From positions 142,501-206,500 of the forward strand of contig JABMCL010002757.1 of assembly GCA_018857735.1 (NCBI GenBank): DNA of 64,000 nt, read 5' to 3'. The stretch comes from Alviniconcha marisindica. Lineage: Eukaryota; Mollusca; Gastropoda; Provannidae. This document shows positions 1-10,945 of the stretch, piece after piece. Each line of letters starts with the position of its first letter. The stretch's first letter is position 1. The position numbers were made by a program, and so were the translations under genes. Below the pieces are notes generated by a model that had not been told where the DNA came from, did no database searches, and saw only the letters and a list, made by a program, of their open reading frames with translations.

Positions 1-1268
1 CATCAAAAAGGACATTACATATTATTACAGTGTTTTATTGCTAGTAATTCTGCCTGCACTTTCTTTCTTGACATGACAGTAGGAAATTGTAACATCAGAA
101 AGGGCATACATGTATCACTGAAAACTGTAATAATAACTTTTAATGCCTATTGTTAGTATTAGTACGAAAAAGGTATTGGCAGTACTCTCATCAAAGGAAC
201 ATTACTTACATTGATGTAGAGGTCACTTTCACTTTATCATTGTAACTCTAATTATTACTGTTTATAAGCTAAAAAAGCATAATTTCTTATTTAACAGTGC
301 CAAATTACTCTGCTATTAGCTAACATTGTTTTGTTTTGTTTTTTATCCAAGAAAAATCAGTAAAGTACGTTCTTTCATTAAATTAAATGACAAATTGACA
401 TACTGGGTCAACCAGATTTGGCTATTAATTTTTATTTGTATTACTGTCAGTTGATGTTAAATTGTTGTGTTTGATTATGAAGTACAATCATATGATACTG
501 TGAATACAGAATGTGGAATTCACGCCAAATTTTGTCACTGTTACACTCACTGTCCATTTAACACTCAGTTCCTATGGAGACTGTTAATGTTTTCAGTAGA
601 TTGCAAAGGTAACAGTAAGATTATAAGATATGGGGTACAGCCAATGCAACAGTAAATGAATAAGAGATTAAGAGACAAGGTCAAATGTTATGTCTCACAG
701 CACACAAGCTGTCAGCACCAGGCCTGGGACTGTTTCAGTTGGATGGCTTTTCCAGTCCTTTATTGTTGTGGGAGCAAAAATTCTTTAGAACTGCTTCAAG
801 AGCTTAAATTTGTTCTAATTTATTTGAAACATTTTAATATTGTTGCAGCATAGTAAAATATTACTAACCTGTAGGTACGAGTAAGGACTGAAAAGGGGGA
901 TAATATGAAAGAGATACTGGGTTTTATGTCCACTTGCACCCTCCTGGGTCAAGTCCAGTAGAGTATCCTAACTGCCTGGCCCACCTGGTGCAAGGCCAGT
1001 GTCCAGCTGAGGAAACTGAAAACACAGGCCGTATAAAAATTATAATCTCATTTTGATCAAATGTGGTGAGATGTCCTTCACGGGACACATGCATGCACTA
1101 ACATGGTTATGGTAACAATACATAGACTCAGCAGCCAAGTGATATGTGTGTATAGTTATACCATTCATAAACTGTTCTGTCCTAAGTCAGAACAAGGTGA
1201 CAGAAGTTTGTAATGGGTTTTTGAAGGTCTTGAGGCCAAGCATCCGGTGAAAGTTTTCATTGAAGTAG
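1..1268. other. AT-rich intergenic DNA, nothing recognised
   Basis: AT-rich sequence with only short chance reading frames (about 60 codons) that have no recognisable domains or convincing splice context. I see no repeat family or RNA gene here. Confidence 0.6.
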
Positions 1269-1380
1269 CTCCTGTGAAACAAGATAACGCTTATCATTTT
1301 ACACTTCACAGACATGTAATGTCTGTAGGCTGTAAAGTGTAATCCTCAAAAGCCTTATGGCTTATCTTGTTTCATTGGAG
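1269..1380. mobile_element. Short foldback element (MITE-like)
   Basis: The two ends are imperfect inverted repeats. The left end reads ctcctgtgaaacaagataa, and the complement of the right end reads ctccaatgaaacaagataa. The middle is also partly self-complementary around acagacat/atgtctgt. The whole 112-bp unit could fold into one hairpin, as non-autonomous DNA transposons do. No target-site duplication was clear and no second copy was seen in the window. Confidence 0.55.
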
Positions 1381-1394
1381 TACATGTGATAACT

Positions 1395-3925
1395 TGAATG
1401 CTGAAGTCGGTTGTTTCACATAATTGATTATGGCAGAGTCATACTGAGCTTGGAGAGCAGTGGCGATAGTATCATACACCAATAACACCAGGTGTGCATC
1501 AACTGCTCTGGTGTGGTTGGCAGTCATTAGAGTGGAGAGCTGTTGCTGATGACAGAGGGTCACTAGGTCTCTGTAACTGTAAGTCAGTCAGTTCATGGAT
1601 TAACTTTTGGTCAGATGCACAGGGTCACCTCAGGACAGATGTGTGCGAACTGCTGATGATTGGTTATGGCAGTCATTAGAATGGAGATTTGTGTCTGATG
1701 GCAAAAGGTCACTGGTCCGTCTAGTGTGTGAACCAGTGATGAGTGAATATGGAAGTCATTAGAGTGGTCTGATTATGGCAGGAAAAAATAATTAAAAAAT
1801 CTGATACAAGAATGACTGCTAGCAGTCAACAAGATCCAAGCTCACAAAAGGTTAAAAAGCTGCTATTTATTATGACAAAATACCACATGCAAATTTTTTG
1901 AATAAGCCCCTTTTTCAAGCTACAAAACAACATTTAAACAACAGTTAAATGGTGAAAAATGAGATGTATTATACTTGTCTGCTTTTGGTTGAGCTGTTTT
2001 GTTATGTTGTTTTGGTGTCCAGGGCTTGGAGGAATGTTGGCATGACAATAACATGTAGTGAAACATGTGTAATACTGTTGTTTTGTAGCTTGAAAAAAGG
2101 GCTTACCCGAAAAATTTGCATGTTGTGTTTTGTCATACTAAATAGCATTCTTTTTAACATTTTATGTGTTTGGATCTTGATCATGGCAGTCATTACAATG
2201 TAGAGTTGTGTTTGATCACCAAGGTCGCTAGATGTGTGTATGGCTGATGACTGATTATGGCAGTCATTAGAGTGGAGGGCTGTGTTTGATGACAGAAGGT
2301 CACAAGTGTGTAAACCACTGATGACTGATTGTGGAAATCATTAGAGTGGAGGGCTGTGGCATGCCTAATTATGGAAATCATTGGAGAGCAGTGTTTGATG
2401 ACAGGTCACTAGATGTGTGTACCACTGATCATTGATTATGGCAGTCATTAGAGTGGAGAGCTGTGTTGGTGACAGAAGGTCACTAGATGTGTGTGCTGCT
2501 GATCACTGATTATGGCAGACATTAGAGTGTAGAGCTGTGTTTGGTGACAGAAGGTCACTAGATGTGTGTGCCGCTGATCACTGATTATGGCAGTCATTAG
2601 AGTGGAGAAGCTGTGTTTGATGACAGGTCACAAGTGTGTGACACTGGTGACTGATAGTGGAAATCATTAGAGTGCAGAACTGTGGCTGATGACAGATGCT
2701 CACTAGGCTTGTGCTGTTAACCACTGATGTCTGATTATGACAATTTTTAGAGTGGAGAGAAGTGGGCGGCAACAGTAAGTCATGAGGTGTTTAGGAACTT
2801 TTCACAGTTGACCATGGCAGACTTACTAATGGTGAAAGCAGTGGCTGATAAAAAGTAGGTAGCCAGATGTGTAACAAATGCTTATGGCTGAGTATGGCAG
2901 AGTCCACACAGTGGAGAGTCACAACAGAAAACAGGTCAGCCATTGTGGGTTAACATTAAAATAACATGCGTCGGTTAACTGCTAGAGAGAAGTGGCTGCT
3001 TGCGGTAGGTCACAAGCTCCATGTTAATAGTTGCCAGCTGGTTATGGCAGATTTATTAGGGTGGAGAGCTGTGGCTGATACAGAAGGTCGCTGGTACTGT
3101 GGTAGTGTGTTTTTGCTGGTGTCAGATTGTGGCAGTTATTAGAGTGGACAGAGGTGGCTGGCAACAGTAGGTCACTAGATAGTGGGTGGGTGTTAACTGC
3201 TGATGACTGATTGTGGCAGTTATTAGAGTGGAGAACTCAGACTTGAAAACTTTAATTAATACTCAAGGATAGCAGCATTAGGTCATGGAGGGAAGTGGCT
3301 AGAACCAGTGGGTCACTAGATGGTACTTAGTAGGTGTGTGTTAACTGTTGATGACTGATTATGTCAGTTATTAGAATTGAGAAGTGTCTGGTTACAGTTG
3401 GTCACAAGGTGATGACTGATCATAGCAGTTATCGGAATGGAGGGAAATGGTTGCTTATGGTTAGACAAGGTTACAGTAGGTCACTAGGTGTGTATGTGTA
3501 AACAGCTGATGACATATTATCAATTATGACATTAAAAAATGTTATTAGGGTGGAGAGAAGTGTTTGGTGACAGTAGGTCACTAGGCATGTGTAAACTGAT
3601 GATGACTTATTATTGCAGAACTTATTAGAGTGGATAGCTGGAAATGATAGGCAAGAGGTCTCTTTGTAATAACTGCACACGATTGCGTGGCTGAGGCCAT
3701 TGAGTGGAGAGCCGTGACAAAAAACAGGTCCCCTGTTTGAGTTACTGCTCATGGTTGGTTTATGCTTTTGAAGAATCAATAGAGTGCAGAGCACTACTAA
3801 CAGTAGTAGGTCATTAGCTGTGTATTAGCTGCTCATGATTTACTGATGATGGCAGTGAACTGCACGATTGATTATGGCAGTCGTAAACAGACTAAGACTG
3901 GAGGGCAGTGGCTGACAGCAGGTCG
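1395..3925. repeat. Degenerate ~75-bp minisatellite array
   Basis: About thirty diverged copies of a unit near 74-75 bp. The core contains ggcagtcattagagtggag, then a gctgtg block, then gacagaaggtcac, then tagatgtgtg. Copies between about 2,210 and 2,700 are the most regular; the right half is more diverged. The array is interrupted by an inserted element at 1797-2195 and ends at a poly-G run. The short open frames here are products of the repeat, not genes. Confidence 0.88.
1797..2195. mobile_element. Long-TIR MITE, copy 1 (inside the minisatellite)
   Basis: The element has terminal inverted repeats of about 110 bp. The left arm (from about 1799: gaatgactgctagca, caagatcc, gacaaaa, tttcaagctacaaaacaac) matches the complement of the right arm (2074-2193: gttgttttgtagcttgaaa, tttgtcat, ggatcttg). 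The unique centre contains agttaaatggtgaaaaa. The same ends and the same centre recur at 55465-55818, so this is a dispersed family and not a chance hairpin. No transposase is encoded; it looks non-autonomous. Confidence 0.8.
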
Positions 3926-3926
3926 C

Positions 3927-3949
3927 GGGGGGGGGGGGGGGGGGGGGGG
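3927..3949. repeat. Poly-G run (23 nt)
   Basis: An uninterrupted run of G, one of many long G or C homopolymers in this window. Confidence 0.95.
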
Positions 3950-4405
3950 TGATAACGGCTCTTCAGCCTGGTTGAGATATTCATCCAAGATTGTGTCACT
4001 GTCAGCGGAAAATCGATAGTTCACTGGTGGTGCCGGATGTGAATCAGACTGTGACCAGGGCTTTTTCTGTGTTGTTGTTTCAGGGGCATTCATGCGTAGC
4101 AGAGACACACCATGAGTGTGTGGAACCCGACCCATGCACAGTTCACAGGTAAATGTACACACGTTTCCATATGTGGGTTAATTTGCCATGTATATTCGTG
4201 GCCGTCTTTTGCTCATGTACGCTGAGTTGTGTTTGTTCACTGTGTCATCGTTAACCTAGAATTGTGGTCGTGTTTAGCATTGTGGTTATCAGACTCTACC
4301 GGTAAACACAAGAGGAAATAGCACTGCGTGGTCTGGGGCACCCCATGAAACATGATCTTGGCCCGTCCCCAGTCAATGCGTTTTGTTATGTGGACCACCT
4401 GCTGC

Positions 4406-4642
4406 TTAACCCCTTCACTGCCATGATGTCACTGGAGAACGACCAATAAAAGTGCAAAATTTGAAATCGTCAAACCTCTTTGCTTTCTTTTTCGCGTTAG
4501 CAAGTGAACAGACTTTCATCCAAACGCACAATATTGAATGCAAATGTGTTATAGGGCCGGGAAATATACTGTTTTGTAGGCGTGCGCATGCAGTGGCATT
4601 TAAACCCTGAGATTTTACAGGGCGTGGCAGTGAAGGGGTTAA
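4406..4642. mobile_element. piggyBac-like MITE, copy 1
   Basis: A 237-bp unit bounded by TTAA on both sides (4406-4409 and 4639-4642). Directly inside are perfect inverted ends, ccccttcactgcca on the left and tggcagtgaagggg on the right. TTAA target duplication next to ends that start with C residues is the hallmark of the piggyBac superfamily. There is no transposase. A second copy sharing ends and interior is at 7928-8143. Confidence 0.82.
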
Positions 4643-5600
4643 AGTAACTGCATGTTGTTGACTGCTGGACTACGACACGTGTGCGCGCGCGCGTCCTAAT
4701 CCAGACTCTTTTTTTTAAAGGACTATTTGTACATAATTGATATGCTCAGCAATATTTTATATTGAGCATAGTCAAACTGATTTTAAAAAAAATCAATCAG
4801 ATTGTGTGTGCCCCTCTTTAACTGTCATCAGCATGTTATGCATTTGACGCGGCGTCTGTGTATAAATATATTACGCTTCAGACAGTTCGCGGGCTGTCAA
4901 ATTACTGTGAGGCGTGTATGACCTTCATAGAGCGTACTCTGGCACACACAAAATTAATGAAAAGGGGTGTTTAATATAGTGCACATAAAGAGACCAGGGG
5001 GGTTTGTTGTGCACAGCCAAACTCGGTAAACTGCCTTTCCCGGTTTCTGACTGAATTTGAAAAGGCTATTAAAAGCCTGTTTTATTTTCTGGTCTGAAGT
5101 TTGCCTGAAATAAAAGGACAAGATCATTATGCCGTCCAAGTAAAACAGCCAAGTGAAAGTTATGAATGGCAGGACGAACATTTGGTATTACTGTATCGCT
5201 ACAACGGAGCACAGTGATAGTGAGCTGCTGGTGCAGAGAAGGCTGCCTTATTAATGCGTTCTTCCAGACAGCTGGACAGGCACAGGACAGGGATATATTT
5301 TGAGGAGAGGGAGCAAAGTCGGTGTCCGTGACGGTACAAAATTGATGTGAAGTTTATGTTCACGGGCTGTCAGGCGTGCTGAGCGTGCGTCTAGCAATAA
5401 CGTGTTTGTTCGGGTAATTTCAAGGACCGATGACACGGCCGGTCGTCAGTGCACATGTTCAACAAGAGCAGTTTTTTGATTGACAAGCTAGGTGGCCGAG
5501 CACTGAGTTGTAGCACTGTGTCCTTTTGTCTTTTTTTTCCCCCGTTTTCGTGCCCGTTGATGTTGATCGTTGAAAAGATGCATGCATATTTGTGTATGTC
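4643..5600. other. Intergenic DNA, no gene recognised
   Basis: Contains a short alternating gcgcgcgcgc tract near 4682 and otherwise unremarkable sequence. The short reading frames show no recognisable protein family. Confidence 0.5.
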
Positions 5601-5601
5601 G

Positions 5602-5624
5602 TGCGCGCGCGCGCACACACACAC

Positions 5625-5705
<81 letters not shown>
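5602..5705. repeat. (GC)n/(CA)n microsatellite
   Basis: A short gc tract followed by about 90 bp of ca repeats with two small interruptions. Apparent Cys-Val or His-Thr reading frames across it are artefacts of the dinucleotide repeat. Confidence 0.97.
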
Positions 5706-5706
<1 letters not shown>

Positions 5707-6798
5707 TGCCAGAGGAATGTATCAACGTCACATATGTACAGCTTGTATTGTTGTATGTAAGGTGATAGAGTGGGTGAGTCACGTACACTGAATTGTCTGC
5801 GCTGTACGCGTAACCTTTTCCTGACAGGATCTTTCATGGCATACGTCTGGCTTGTCGTCATTCAGATCCTTCAATAATAAATGTACCAATGAAAACATTT
5901 CCTTGTGCTAGTGAAGTGTCGAGAGACCGTACGTGTCACTGTGACGATAATATCTTTTAGTGACAATGACACTCAGACACTCGGTGCATTTGTGTATCAC
6001 ACTTTTGTTACACATGTGTGTATACGTGTACGTGTTCATAAAATCTCATCCATTGTTTTCGTTTCATGCTATGTATTGTGTTTTGGTAGTTGTAGTTGTT
6101 GACGCTTTTATTATGAGCTGACGTTTAATAAATTAGAATCGAATCAACATCAGTACCACAGAAAACACCGGGATATAGATATTGTATTTAATAAGACACA
6201 GATTACTGAAGTATATAAAAACAAATTGCCGTATGTTACCTGTTAAAGCTTGTGCTGGTATACATTTATTTTCCCTGTATGCTGTTGTTGTAATGCACTG
6301 TAGAGCGCAATTTAAATGTAACTGTTCACGTTATGTTGTATAAAAAGGAACATTTAAAATCAATTAGTAGTTTGTGACGGTAAATAAATGCATCATTTGC
6401 TAAACGTCCACAAAATATGATTACCGGGCAAACGTATGAAAACTATGGGACATGAAGTAAGCGTTGCCACATTTGATCAAATTAAACTTGGCTGTTTATG
6501 TGCACGGATGAATTAAGTGTTCCATGGCTGGTTAAGAAATCGACGGCTTGCTCCGTGAAATTGGCGCTGCGTGAAACCGGCGTTAGCGCTGATCATAATG
6601 GCCTATGCCGTGCTAGCTGGGCATCATTTCTCCATGCAGTGATGTTTTTATTGTCAATGCAGATGTCATGTCTGTGCCCCGAATGCATGTAAAATGGCCA
6701 TTGATTCTTGCCGATTGTTCTGCACTAAAATATTCATTGACATTCACATTTATAAGCCTCCGGTTCATAGTGTTAGTTTCGCTACAGTAGTCATGTTG
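5706..6798. other. Intergenic DNA, nothing recognised
   Basis: No coding region, RNA gene or repeat family recognised in this stretch. Confidence 0.5.
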
Positions 6799-6883
6799 TA
6801 TATATTAGAAAGTAAGTAAGTAAGTTGGTGTTTTACGCCCAGTCAACCGGTGCGGTTATATCAGGGCGAGTATATATTAGAAA
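6799..6883 (-). mobile_element. Ultra-short retroposed unit with 13-bp target duplication
   Basis: A unit of about 59 bp (6812-6870) is flanked on both sides by the same 13 bp, tatatattagaaa (6799-6811 and 6871-6883). On the minus strand it reads cgccctgatata, then gactgggcgtaaaacacc, then a cttacttac tail. That resembles the very 3' end of a molluscan SINE or LINE with a TTAC-type tail. The duplication shows it inserted as this short piece, presumably a severely 5'-truncated retrotransposition. Related units are at 38005-38066 and 49043-49099. Confidence 0.8.
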
Positions 6884-7086
6884 ACTGCTATGATATTGAT
6901 AATGATAGGACAAGGCGAATCTGCGACAACCCGTCTCTTCACGAACACAGCGCTGCCCAGTGGCTTCCTTTCCTCTCCCTGGCTCTCGATTCAGTCCAGA
7001 ACGCGGCAGCATTTCCGCATCACCCAAATTACGTTCTCGTTCTCTCCCTCTCTCTCCCTCCCTCCCCGTCCCTCTGTCTTCTCCCT

Positions 7087-7106
7087 CCCCCCCCCCCCCC
7101 CCCCCC
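7087..7106. repeat. Poly-C run (20 nt)
   Basis: Uninterrupted C run inside a pyrimidine-rich stretch (about 7035-7165). Confidence 0.95.
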
Positions 7107-7299
7107 ATTAAGTCAGGCGCTAGCACGCACGTGTGCACCTCCCCCCCTCTCGTCTCTCTTTAGCACCTCCCTCGAGTTCTTTTATTCCACTCTTTTTTTG
7201 CTTTGGGCTTGAATTATTTTTCAAAGTACCATGTGTTGCTCAGTCAAATAGTCGAGTAGAACTAAAGTAGATCAACAAATTAATGGTAACAGAATACAC

Positions 7300-7300
<1 letters not shown>

Positions 7301-7356
<56 letters not shown>
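7301..7356. repeat. (TA)n microsatellite
   Basis: 28 uninterrupted TA dinucleotides, a sequence that readily forms a cruciform. Confidence 0.97.
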
Positions 7357-7357
<1 letters not shown>

Positions 7358-7927
7358 GAAGACAATGTAACGCGAGGGTCGCGTTGCTCAAGGCAAATTT
7401 TGTTCTCTGGGCCGTTAAAAAAAATCAAAAAAATCTATAAAATCGTCGCGTGATGCTAATCATTTGGGAGTTTACTTTGATGTGTGTTAATTTGCCCCAG
7501 TTTGTCGCAGTCGGGCCGTGACTGTATCCGATATCAGATGGTGGCGGGATCATCTCCGGCGGTGGCATGCCAAAGGCAGGACTGGGTTGATTTACTTCTC
7601 AGTCTTCATCAAAGCTTGCGACAGGGGAGGGGGGCTTTGCGCAGGGACAGCCAGTTCAGCCCACTGTTTGTACCGAGAAGTAACTTGATTAGAGTTTCTT
7701 CGCCATGACTGTGTTTCATGCCGGTGTCGCAATAGGAGAATCCGTATAGACCACCGGCTCAACCCCCGGCCACTGAACCCGGCCAAGCCTGTTGTCACGT
7801 CTTGCGGCGGCGTTAGTTGTAATGTGTGGTATGCAGTTAGTATGTTTATCATTTCGGTTGGTCACATTCGGCAGCGGTCATGTATGTGTGCGTGTATTCC
7901 ATAGTAAGCCGCCACTGTCGGTTTATT

Positions 7928-8143
7928 TTAAGCCTTTCACTGCCTTGCTGTAACACTGCCAAATTTGAAACCAGATTGAGGCTTTTTTCCCCCTTGGCGT
8001 GAGCACGTGAAAGGATTTCTATCAAAATGCACAGTGTTGAAATGAGATTTGTTACTGGACCATCAAATATACTGTTTGGGGGCGTGTATGTGCGCACTTT
8101 TTCAGCACGTAAATTTTACAGGCTGTGGCAGTGAAGGGGTTAA
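7928..8143. mobile_element. piggyBac-like MITE, copy 2
   Basis: Bounded by TTAA at 7928-7931 and 8140-8143. The left end reads gcctttcactgcc and the right end ggcagtgaagggg. Interior blocks shared with the 4406-4642 copy include caaatttgaaa, aaatatactgttt and attttacaggc. The left end is more diverged than in copy 1. No coding capacity. Confidence 0.8.
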
Positions 8144-8641
8144 TTATACCGGCACAAAATTATACTCTGACAAAAGCATCTTTTCCGCCGCACGGATGTG
8201 ATTGCAACGGCGTGGCAGTACCGCTGTAGACAGAGCAAACGAACACGATTCTACGAGCATGCAGCCGGCACTCGATGAACGGTTCAAAATGAGCGGTGCA
8301 CCTAGAACTGGTCAACTGATCGAGCACTTTCTTGCCGTTTTCTCGGACGTTGTTGGTCAGTTAAGCAGACGTGCAATGAAGGCGGACTTTGCTTGCCCTT
8401 GACTGAGGCAGCGGCGCCGCGCCGCCAAGGAAAGACAAACATGTCAGGAAGAAAGTGTCGGGAGGCAGAGTTAGCTTTGCTTGTTAAAGCAGTTAAAATG
8501 GTTGATCAGCGGGCACAGTGGGGGCAGGCAAATATTGAAGAGGATTAAATGTGCTCGTGCTTCATTGTCAAAGTTTCAGTGACGGACGTTTGTGTGTGTG
8601 TATTTATTTTTTTCTTCTTCTCTGTTTAATTCTCTTCTCGA

Positions 8642-8657
8642 CCCCCCCCCCCCCCCC
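8642..8657. repeat. Poly-C run
   Basis: About 16 C residues at the start of a C/T-rich stretch (8640-8755). Confidence 0.9.
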
Positions 8658-8749
8658 AACCCCCACCCCCCATCCCCATCAGTCTCGCGCTCTCTGTCTC
8701 TCCGCCCTCTCGCATGCTCTCCTCTGTCCTGTCTCTCTCTGTCTCGCTC

Positions 8750-9084
8750 TCTGTATATCTAGTAAGTAAACATGGTGCTTAATGTCCACAGAAACCATAA
8801 GGCTTATTAGGGAAGGGGCCGGGAGGGGGTATGGAGCTGGGGGGAGGGGGAGTTCATATGCTATCGCTGCTGACACTGTCACCACCAGAATGACTTCTGC
8901 ATTGAGATGGGCAGCGATGAGAGCCATTTTAATGTTTCATAATTGTGAGGGACAAAGTCACAAGACGGTGTCCACAGACCACAACTTTTGAAGAGAAAGG
9001 AGAGCCGAAGCAGATTCGAACCGAGGACGGTCCCTCTGCTTACCAGCCTAACCGCTAGGCCAACCAGGCTCATTCTGTGTATCT
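8750..9084 (-). mobile_element. Full-length tRNA-derived SINE (minus strand)
   Basis: Read on the minus strand, a tRNA-like head ends near 9073. It has box A (tggcctagcggttagg) and box B (ggttcgaatctgc). A body follows, then a tail ending taataagcc...ggacattaagcacc and ttacttact. An imperfect 11-bp target duplication flanks it (tctgtatatct at 8750-8760 and tctgtgtatct at 9074-9084). It is the same family as the plus-strand copy at 19011-19349. Confidence 0.88.
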
Positions 9085-9171
9085 GTCTCCCCCTCCTTTT
9101 ATCATGTCGTAGGTCTGCGTTGCCTTGTCATTATGTCAGTTTCAGTGTCGTCGGCGAAGATTTCGTTTTGG

Positions 9172-9174
<3 letters not shown>

Positions 9175-9241
<67 letters not shown>
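9175..9241. repeat. (TG)n microsatellite
   Basis: About 33 TG dinucleotides. Cys-Val reading frames through it are artefacts. Confidence 0.97.
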
Positions 9242-9243
<2 letters not shown>

Positions 9244-9367
9244 CCAGTCCACCGAGGGATGTATTATCTGCTAGTGTTGGGCCAGTTTCTGAATCTCAGC
9301 TTGAAATATGCAGTGTGAAGGGCTATTTGCGAGGAGCGGGTCTGGGCAGTGCAGCCATTTGTGAGAC

Positions 9368-9536
9368 TAAACGAACTTGCATGTTTGTGTAGGCGGAAAC
9401 GAACGTGCGTGTCATTTGTGTAGGCGGAAACGAACGTGCGTGTTTGTGTAGAGGGAAACGAACGTGCATGTTTGTGTAGAGGGAAACGAACGTGCATGTT
9501 TGTGTAGAGGGAAACGAACGTGCATGTTTGTGTAGA
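9368..9536. repeat. 28-bp minisatellite, about 6 copies
   Basis: Tandem copies of a 28-bp unit with core gaaacgaacgtgc followed by tgtttgtgtag. The first copies carry ggcgg where later ones carry gaggg. The last three are nearly identical, suggesting recent expansion at the right end. Confidence 0.92.
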
Positions 9537-9906
9537 TGCGGCGTAAGAGTTTGTCACTGTATTTAGTGCATGATGTGCTGGAGTGCACACAATCAAGTCA
9601 ATGTGCACAGTGTTAAGTCATTGTCACAGCTTTTGTCTATGTGCTTTGTCACGTGTGTTTCTGTGTCAAATTTGTCTGTGTCAACTTGCGAATGTGTCTG
9701 TGTATTGTGGCACTGATCACAGTTGTATACACATATCTTCCTGAGCAACTCTAGCGGCTGTGCCCACTAAAGCACCACCTTCGTTGCCACACATCGGGTG
9801 AACGGCTATGTTTTCATCGTCCCCAACGTTGATCCTCTCACTGAAACCAGGGATCTTCACACCCGTCCCGCCCGACTGGAATAGTGACTAACATTGCCCT
9901 TGCTAT

Positions 9907-9994
9907 AGAGCTCAGGGGCTGTGTGAAAGTCGAGGTGAAAGTCCTGGGCTCCCCGTCCCAAATAAGCCTGCTGTTTCTGTGGGCGTAAAGCAAC
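9907..9994 (+). mobile_element. SINE 3'-end fragment (gctgtgtgaaagtcgagg type)
   Basis: Starts gagctcagg, continues gctgtgtgaaagtcgagg and ends aataagcctg...ggcgtaaagcaac. Very similar copies lie at 16085-16171 and 61662-61748. The last ~45 bp resemble the tail of the tRNA-headed SINE at 19011-19349. Confidence 0.75.
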
Positions 9995-10744
9995 ACTGAC
10001 TGAACTGTCCTTGCTTTGGACAGCCAGCCACGTAACGTTACTTTCCCGAAGCATTGTGGCGGAATCCTTTTCAGTGTCCGTGTAAACAGTGGCCGCTGGC
10101 AGCCCTGCCTGCAGTGATAAGCCGGCAGAGGGGCGGCATGTTAAAGGGGACCCCAAGCGAAGACGCAGGTTGGCTTGAAAACGTAGAAAATATGCAATTA
10201 TTGCCATTTGCAGGCTTCGTGTGGTTATTCCGTCAATATTGATGCAACAGAAGCATTTATTTGCTTTGAATTTGAGCTGCCCGGGCCGGCTAGCAATGAA
10301 GATTGGAAAAGGGTTGGCTCGTCAGTGACCTAGTGTACACTGCTGTCACACGTCCCGGCCTGGCTCCTCACGTCATCAAGGGTTGTACAGCTAAATATGA
10401 TCTTTGACCTGGTTGACGTGGCAGCACTCACGGTCGTGTTTTTCGTCACTTTTAGGCGTCGGTTTTAAACAAACTGAACGATAATTTGTCTAAAAATACT
10501 GGAGGTGTGTGTGTGTGTGTGTGAGAGAGAGAAAGAGTGAGAGAGTGTGCGTGTGAGTGTTTAATAGAAACTCATTCTGCCTCTTTTAACAGCGATAGGG
10601 CTCGTGATACTGATTCACTTGTTGTCCCCTTTAACCATTTCTGTTCAACCAGAGCGTACATCAGTTTCGGAGTTTGACTGCGATAGTTTGCATTATCTGA
10701 AACAGAGCGAAGATCAGAGCGCCTGTACGGCAGAATCAACCGCA

Positions 10745-10945
10745 ACAAGGGAGTTAATTAACTCTCGAAACACGTCACACAAACACAACAGACTACACAT
10801 CTGAGTCGCCTACGGTAACTCTACCAGGTTAAGGTATCTTGTATTTACGAGCATGCCAGGTAAGAGTTATGTTACCGTAGGCGACTCAGGTCTTTGTTGT
10901 TGTGTTTGTGTGACATCTCTCGAGCGCGAGTTAGCTCCCTCGTTT
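10745..10945. repeat. Long imperfect inverted repeat (~80-bp arms)
   Basis: The left arm (10745-10826) pairs with the right arm (10859-10945). The best block is accgtaggcgactcag with its complement ctgagtcgcctacggt, followed by a second paired block tgtgtttgtgtgac. The loop is about 32 bp. It is probably a foldback element or the two ends of a degenerate DNA transposon. I see no target duplication. Confidence 0.8.

Noticed and set aside
5391..5861. Long overlapping frames rich in Cys/Val or His/Thr on both strands
   Set aside because: They are dinucleotide CA/TG repeat translations. The same artefact recurs at 8988-9392, 21219-21611, 22985-23313 and 46987-47354.
6833..7212. Pro/Ser-rich frames of 100-120 codons
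   Set aside because: They run across a poly-C and CT-rich tract and have no recognisable domain.
9368..9536. CRISPR-like array (28-bp repeats)
   Set aside because: The 28-bp units abut each other with no spacers; this is a minisatellite in eukaryotic DNA.
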